From BTUB01 sp964392765 (GTDB lineage Bacteria; Babelota; Babeliae; Babelales; Vermiphilaceae): a stretch of 9,940 nt of DNA. Below, piece after piece: positions 6,511 through 9,940 of this stretch. The position numbers and the translations under genes are program-made. Under the pieces are notes generated by a model that searched no databases, was not told the DNA's origin, and worked only from the letters and a program-made list of their open reading frames with translations. Each line of letters begins with the position of its first letter. Within the stretch, counting starts at the first letter, position 1. Location: contig CAYMRF010000048.1 in assembly GCA_964392765.1 (NCBI GenBank), positions 1 through 9,940 of the forward strand, read 5' to 3'.

Positions 6511-7268
6511 CTTTCTTTCTCTGCATTAATTCTATGGCGCTCATCTCGAGCTTTTTCAAGCAATGCATCTAAATTTGATACATCCTGTAGGCTCTGCGCT
6601 GGCTGCTTTGCCGCTTCTTCTAGCAATTGAACCGCACGTTTATACTTTACCTCTCTAGGATGCATTTTTTGCAAGCGATTAAAGTACTCAAAAATCGTGC
6701 TTTGAATGCTTGTGAACCCATCACAATCATCATGTTTTTTCTGCAGTTGTGCTCCTGCTTTCATAAGTAGCCAAAACAAATGTTCTGCACCTTCATCTAG
6801 TGCATTAGTTACTGGTTGGGCAGTGACACATCCGCAATGATCTGTAATCACTCTGCCAGACAGAATAAATGCTTTTGCAGTCTCTATTTTCCCCAGAATC
6901 AATGCATGCTTGATATCAGAAGCACTGGGCTTTTCTTCAGTCTTTGTTACTAAAAATTGAATCGCTCTCTCTTTATTGCCAGCAATTGCCCATTCAAAGG
7001 GAGAGCCTCCTTGATTAAAATACATCTTCATCACCGGGCATACTTCTAATGCAAGCAAGTCTTGGGAATCACAAGCACTCTTATACAATTGATCCAATTG
7101 ATCAGTTATTTTAGAATAATAATCTTTATCTTTAGCAGCCAAAGAACGCCAATTGCTCACCAGATTATATGCCTCAAGAGCTTTATCATTCTGATTTACT
7201 GCTGATTTTTTCATTGGATAAGCGATAGTGTTGCAAAACATTAAGGCGAAGATTAATTTTAGTTTCAT
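6501..7268 (-). CDS. Exported protein with degenerate ankyrin-like repeats
   Basis: The protein has 255 residues from the ATG at 7268. An in-frame ATG at 7340 would add 24 residues but lies upstream of or at the predicted transcription start (near 7335) and would bury the signal peptide, so it is rejected. GGA stands 7 bases before the chosen ATG. Residues 1-18 form a signal peptide ending NTIAYP, then MKK. Ankyrin-like segments are GGSPFEWAIAGNKERAIQFL (87-106), DIKHALILGKIETAKAFILS (118-137), and VTNALDEGAEHLFWLLMKAG (153-172) followed by AQL. The TPLHxA core is eroded to SPFEWA, so the assignment rests on helix spacing. The C-terminal 70 residues are charged helix. Function is unknown beyond likely protein binding. 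Confidence 0.75.
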   Translation of the reverse strand: MKLKLIFALMFCNTIAYPMKKSAVNQNDKALEAYNLVSNWRSLAAKDKDYYSKITDQLDQLYKSACDSQDLLALEVCPVMKMYFNQGGSPFEWAIAGNKERAIQFLVTKTEEKPSASDIKHALILGKIETAKAFILSGRVITDHCGCVTAQPVTNALDEGAEHLFWLLMKAGAQLQKKHDDCDGFTSIQSTIFEYFNRLQKMHPREVKYKRAVQLLEEAAKQPAQSLQDVSNLDALLEKARDERHRINAEKERIM

Positions 7269-7341
7269 TTTTTTCCGTTTTTTAAACCTGTTAAGAATAT
7301 TGAAAACTAAATTATTTTCTAGAATAAAATTGCTTATCATA

Positions 7342-7370
7342 GTTATATCTGATTAATATTTTCTTGTGAA
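7342..7370 (-). promoter_or_regulatory. Sigma-70-type promoter of the minus-strand ankyrin-like gene
   Basis: On the minus strand TTCACA (7370-7365, five of six matches to TTGACA) and TATAAC (7347-7342, five of six) are exactly 17 bases apart. Transcription would start near 7335 and leave a leader of about 67 bases before the ATG at 7268. The spacing and match are good for an AT-rich region. Confidence 0.6.
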
Positions 7371-7412
7371 ATACTTCTCATTGTTTAATCCCGAATGCTT
7401 AATTTTGAAAGT

Positions 7413-7418
7413 AGGAGA
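7413..7418 (+). promoter_or_regulatory. Shine-Dalgarno site that fixes the start at 7425
   Basis: AGGAGA lies 6 bases before the ATG at 7425. An in-frame ATG at 7395 lies upstream of this site and has no ribosome binding site of its own, so the shorter product is correct. Confidence 0.75.
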
Positions 7419-7424
7419 ACTTCC

Positions 7425-7763
7425 ATGAAAAAAAATTTTACCACAATACTCTTGTGCGGATCTTTAATAAATTCAATTCAGATTCAGCCGATGGATAATA
7501 CGAACAGAATAATTCGAGAAACACTCAGAAAAGTTAAAGAAAAATCGGAACAAGCTGCCTGGGCATTTGCGCTGGGATATGGTACCGGCGTGTGTCTAGC
7601 GCCAGGCAGTGTGGCCTTTCCAGTTGTGGTAGCTCTCTTGCACATCCCTGATAACTCAGATGCGCGCGTAATTATTCCAAGCGCACTTCTGGGCCACGCA
7701 TTGGGATATGCGACCTGGGGCGCAGCATTTTATGGAACGGTCAAATTTATTCAGCATCATTAA
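7425..7763 (+). CDS. Small exported protein with glycine-rich hydrophobic hairpin, unknown family
   Basis: The protein has 112 residues. Residues 1-22 are a signal peptide of somewhat irregular type, ending SIQIQP before MDN, so cleavage is less certain than in the neighbours. A short charged helix (about 26-45) leads to two hydrophobic, Gly- and Ala-rich segments (about 45-74 and 82-109). These share a local motif, FALGYGTG at 48-55 and HALGYATWG at 91-99, which suggests an internal duplication of one membrane-spanning unit. No catalytic residues stand out. The small size, hairpin shape and repeated glycine motif would suit a membrane-inserting protein, but I cannot name a family. The next gene begins 84 bases later with its own promoter. 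Confidence 0.65.
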   Translation: MKKNFTTILLCGSLINSIQIQPMDNTNRIIRETLRKVKEKSEQAAWAFALGYGTGVCLAPGSVAFPVVVALLHIPDNSDARVIIPSALLGHALGYATWGAAFYGTVKFIQHH

Positions 7764-7808
7764 GATCACGTGCCAAGAAAATTTGTATATTACATACTTA
7801 AGTTGCTT

Positions 7809-7817
7809 TGCTATACT
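7809..7817 (+). promoter_or_regulatory. Extended -10 promoter of the transporter gene
   Basis: TGCTATACT fits an extended -10 (TG-n-TATACT). At the usual spacing upstream, ATTACA (7789-7794) matches four of six -35 bases. Transcription near 7824 would leave a leader of about 24 bases before the ATG at 7848; that leader has no strong Shine-Dalgarno sequence. Confidence 0.55.
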
Positions 7818-7847
7818 AGGTAAACCTATTTTACTTAAAGTATTGCT

Positions 7848-9548
7848 ATGCAATTAAAAACGCCGTTCATAACGCTTGTTACGCTTTTCTTATCAGTAAT
7901 TTTTGCACTCTTTTCAACGGCAGTAATCAGTTACGTGGCAATGGCAACTCCCATTGGCCCCTGGATGGAGATGACGCTCGTTTTGCTGGGGACCATATTC
8001 TTTCGCTTCTTAACTCATCAAATTGCCGTTACCGCTCAAATGCGATCACTTGCGTGCGCTACTGCTGCCGGAGGAATTGGCGGAGCAGTGGCAATGGCCT
8101 GCGCATTCTCTTTTCCCACTCTTTATTTTTTGGATCCAGAATTGTTTAACACGTGGATGGCAAAACCATTTTATTTTTCTGCGATAATGGCTGGGTTAGT
8201 TTTGGCTGCTGGAAGTTTTGGATTTTTAATTGCACGCCATTGGCAAGAAAAGTTTTTGTCGGATGAATCGATGGTCTTTCCAATCGGGCAGATGGTTTAT
8301 AATATGATCGCAATCCAAAATCAATTCGCACGAGCGGTGCAACTTGCGTGTGGCGCAGCCGCTGCACTCATTTATAGTTTACTGCAAAATTTTACACTGC
8401 TTATTCCCGCTCGCTTAACTCTGTTGCCAGCCATTAATGGAACTGTTTTCACAATTGGCCATGTGGCAGCCCGCACCGACATTCTGCCTATGTTTTGGGC
8501 AATCGGATTTACAACCGGGCATGTGATAGCCATGCCACTTTTAATTGCCGTGATTGCAAAATTAGCATTAGTAGACCCCATACATAATCTCTTTTTTAGT
8601 CATCTAACCACGATTGATTATATTTTAGCCTTTGGCGCGGGCATGGCGATTCAGGGCGCGCTTCTTAGTTTGGCTGATGCGCCAAAAACTTTTGGAAAAA
8701 TATATAATTTTGTATGGTTCGATTCGCTGCGCTGCGCGCAGCACTCACCACGAACGGGGAAAAAGCGATTTGCCCTCATTTCTCAACTTTGCTTAAAAGT
8801 AAAGACCTTAGCGTGCCTGCCCGCCGTAGCTTTAGCGAAGGCTGGGTCGAAGGGTCGGTTTCTATTGCTCTTGCCTGCTATCATATTTCTCACCTATTTT
8901 AGTTTTACCATTCCTGAGCAACTTTATTTGTTAGCATTTACCATAATTTGCGCTTATCAACTGCTTATCATCGCCGGCAAATTAGGAATCGCCCCCTTAG
9001 GAAGATTCGCTACCTTTGTGATGATCCCCGGTTTGCTTATCTTTGGATTCACTGCCCTGCAAATCACGTTTCTTGCTGCATTTGTGGAAATCTCGTGCAT
9101 TGTTGCAGTAGATAGTATGTTTGGGCAAAAAGTTGCGCAATTGGCCTCAATAAATCACAGTCGAATGATGCAGTATCAATGGATCGGATTATTAGTGAGT
9201 GCAATATCTATCGGCGCAATCTTTTGGCTCTTGATTTCACATTTTGAGCTGGGATCTGCTGAACTCATTGCCTCTCGCGCTCAGGGCCGCGCAGTACTCA
9301 TTCAAGCATTTAAGTTTGATTATATGGTGATGCTCTTAGGATTCTTATTTAGCTACAGTTTAAAGTTCTTACACGTGAATCCCACACTCGTGTTTGGCGG
9401 GTTGCTTATGGGGCTTGATTCATCGCTCATGCTCATTGCGGGCGGATTATCTACCTATTTAGTAAAAAATAAAGAGGATCATTATCCTTTTTGGTCGGGC
9501 GTTTATGCGGCTAACTCTTTATGGATATTTTTAAGAATGTTATTTTAA
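7848..9548 (+). CDS. OPT-superfamily (oligopeptide or metal-chelate) transporter, polytopic inner-membrane protein
   Basis: The protein has 566 residues with a dozen or more hydrophobic segments. Features of the OPT family are spread over its length: TAAGGIGGAVAMACAFSFP (72-90), a cytoplasmic RHWQEKFLSDESMVFPIGQ (130-148) that matches the family's basic stretch followed by PFP-x-G, INGTVFTIGHVAARTDI (196-212), GKLGIAPLGRF (377-387), VAQLASINHSRMMQYQWIG (429-447), and a C-terminal NPTLVFGGLLMGLDSSLML (511-529). The family imports peptides, or metal chelates in the YSL branch, driven by a cation gradient; the substrate cannot be read here. A loop between the two halves (about 290-338) contains a GC-richer repeat-like insert, without which the length would be about 517. 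No good ribosome binding site is visible. The next gene starts 9 bases after the stop, so they are probably co-transcribed. Confidence 0.8.
   Translation: MQLKTPFITLVTLFLSVIFALFSTAVISYVAMATPIGPWMEMTLVLLGTIFFRFLTHQIAVTAQMRSLACATAAGGIGGAVAMACAFSFPTLYFLDPELFNTWMAKPFYFSAIMAGLVLAAGSFGFLIARHWQEKFLSDESMVFPIGQMVYNMIAIQNQFARAVQLACGAAAALIYSLLQNFTLLIPARLTLLPAINGTVFTIGHVAARTDILPMFWAIGFTTGHVIAMPLLIAVIAKLALVDPIHNLFFSHLTTIDYILAFGAGMAIQGALLSLADAPKTFGKIYNFVWFDSLRCAQHSPRTGKKRFALISQLCLKVKTLACLPAVALAKAGSKGRFLLLLPAIIFLTYFSFTIPEQLYLLAFTIICAYQLLIIAGKLGIAPLGRFATFVMIPGLLIFGFTALQITFLAAFVEISCIVAVDSMFGQKVAQLASINHSRMMQYQWIGLLVSAISIGAIFWLLISHFELGSAELIASRAQGRAVLIQAFKFDYMVMLLGFLFSYSLKFLHVNPTLVFGGLLMGLDSSLMLIAGGLSTYLVKNKEDHYPFWSGVYAANSLWIFLRMLF
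8716..8862 (+). repeat. Repeat-like palindromic element inserted in frame in the transporter gene
   Basis: This GC-richer stretch interrupts the AT-rich gene between its two membrane halves. The left part has arms GTTCG (8717-8721) and CGAAC (8751-8755) enclosing a perfect 12-base palindrome, GCTGCGCGCAGC (8731-8742). The right part (about 8814-8850) forms an imperfect hairpin around the TTTA loop at 8831-8834, with GCCCGCCGTAGC on one side and GCGAAGGCTGGG on the other. Both halves resemble, from memory, short intergenic repeats dispersed in many bacterial genomes; this was not checked by search. It encodes a basic, non-membrane stretch (FDSLRCAQHS to KAGSKG) without a stop. Exact ends are uncertain. 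Confidence 0.6.
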
Positions 9549-9557
9549 GGACCTCTC

Positions 9558-9940
9558 ATGCGTAAATTTTTATTGGTAATTTGTTTATTCCCCATTTTTT
9601 CAATTTTCGGATCTGAACCAAATTACCAACCAGAGGGGCAATCGTTGCGAGATATTATTCGCCACAGACAGGAAGAACAAGAAAAAATTCTTGCAAAACA
9701 TAAACAGCATATTTCTGAAGTTATGATACGAGTAAAATTGCGATATCAACATCTGCCCCAAGAAAAGACTACTTTGCGTGCAATGAGGACTCTTTCTACC
9801 CAATTAATTGAAGAGAAAAAGTATGGCCAAGAATTAGCCGACCTACTAGATTTGGAATACTACATGCAGGAGTATACCTATCAAGCAAAAGGGGTGTATA
9901 GCCATAGTCGAGGCCCATCAATCCATAGTTATCCGCGCCA
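9558..9940 (+). CDS. Exported helical protein, 3' end beyond the window
   Basis: AAGGA (9547-9551) overlaps the transporter's stop and lies 6 bases before the ATG at 9558. The frame stays open to the window edge, giving 127 codons so far. Residues 1-18 form a signal peptide ending FSIFG, followed by SEPNYQ; this is the only signal peptide here without a Met at the predicted mature start. The mature part is hydrophilic and probably coiled or helical (RDIIRHRQEEQEKILAKHKQ at 31-50, later TQLIEEKKYGQELADLLDLE at 81-100), ending in a Ser-, His- and Pro-containing stretch. No domain is recognised. It likely forms an operon with the transporter. Confidence 0.7.
   Translation, partial: MRKFLLVICLFPIFSIFGSEPNYQPEGQSLRDIIRHRQEEQEKILAKHKQHISEVMIRVKLRYQHLPQEKTTLRAMRTLSTQLIEEKKYGQELADLLDLEYYMQEYTYQAKGVYSHSRGPSIHSYPR

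Noticed and set aside
7269..7340. Longer N-terminus for the minus-strand ankyrin-like gene
   Set aside because: The ATG at 7340 lies upstream of the predicted transcription start, lacks a ribosome site and would put a basic stretch in front of the signal peptide.
8714..8902. 62-codon open frame in another phase of the transporter gene
   Set aside because: It coincides with the GC-rich repeat-like insert, which keeps several frames open; there is no ribosome site.
9600..9803. Minus-strand open frame of 67 codons near the right edge
   Set aside because: It is the mirror of the exported protein starting at 9558, which has a ribosome site and a signal peptide.

Overview
The window looks like a piece of the genome of an obligately intracellular bacterium of protists, most likely Dependentiae (TM6, the Babela-like lineage). 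That placement is an inference from content, not from a marker gene: AT-rich DNA, a dense row of exported proteins with ankyrin repeats, a RING finger of eukaryotic type, and an OPT-family membrane transporter. There is no rRNA, tRNA, CRISPR array or transposase gene in the window.

Layout. Positions 66-1133 (+) encode an exported RING-H2 protein with a long coiled coil and a C-terminal hydrophobic hairpin, followed by a rho-independent terminator. On the minus strand come a 244-residue exported protein with a hydrophobic hairpin (1240-1974) and, upstream of it, a diverged paralogue (2087-2839) broken by three separate one-base losses that still keeps a good promoter and ribosome binding site. 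From 3003 to 5037 (+) lies a tight three-gene operon: two ankyrin-type proteins and one unrecognised exported protein whose 3' end is overlapped by a 49-codon reading frame (5021-5170) that may be its displaced tail. A further ankyrin protein (5342-6493, +) converges on a fourth ankyrin-like protein (6501-7268, -); one palindrome covers both stop codons. A small exported or membrane protein (7425-7763, +), an OPT-type transporter (7848-9548, +) carrying an in-frame repeat-like insertion in its central loop, and the first 127 codons of another exported protein (9558 to the window edge, +) complete the window.

How the genes may work together. All genes except the transporter, counting the broken paralogue once its frame is restored, begin with a Sec-type signal peptide. 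Ankyrin repeats bind proteins and RING-H2 domains recruit ubiquitin-conjugating enzymes, an activity that only has a partner in a eukaryotic cell. The region is therefore best read as a cluster of candidate host-interaction proteins next to a nutrient importer. In nine of the ten signal peptides a methionine sits at or right next to the predicted start of the mature protein, which is the most unusual shared property of the window. Export, host targets and taxonomy are all inferred from sequence patterns; no database search was possible.
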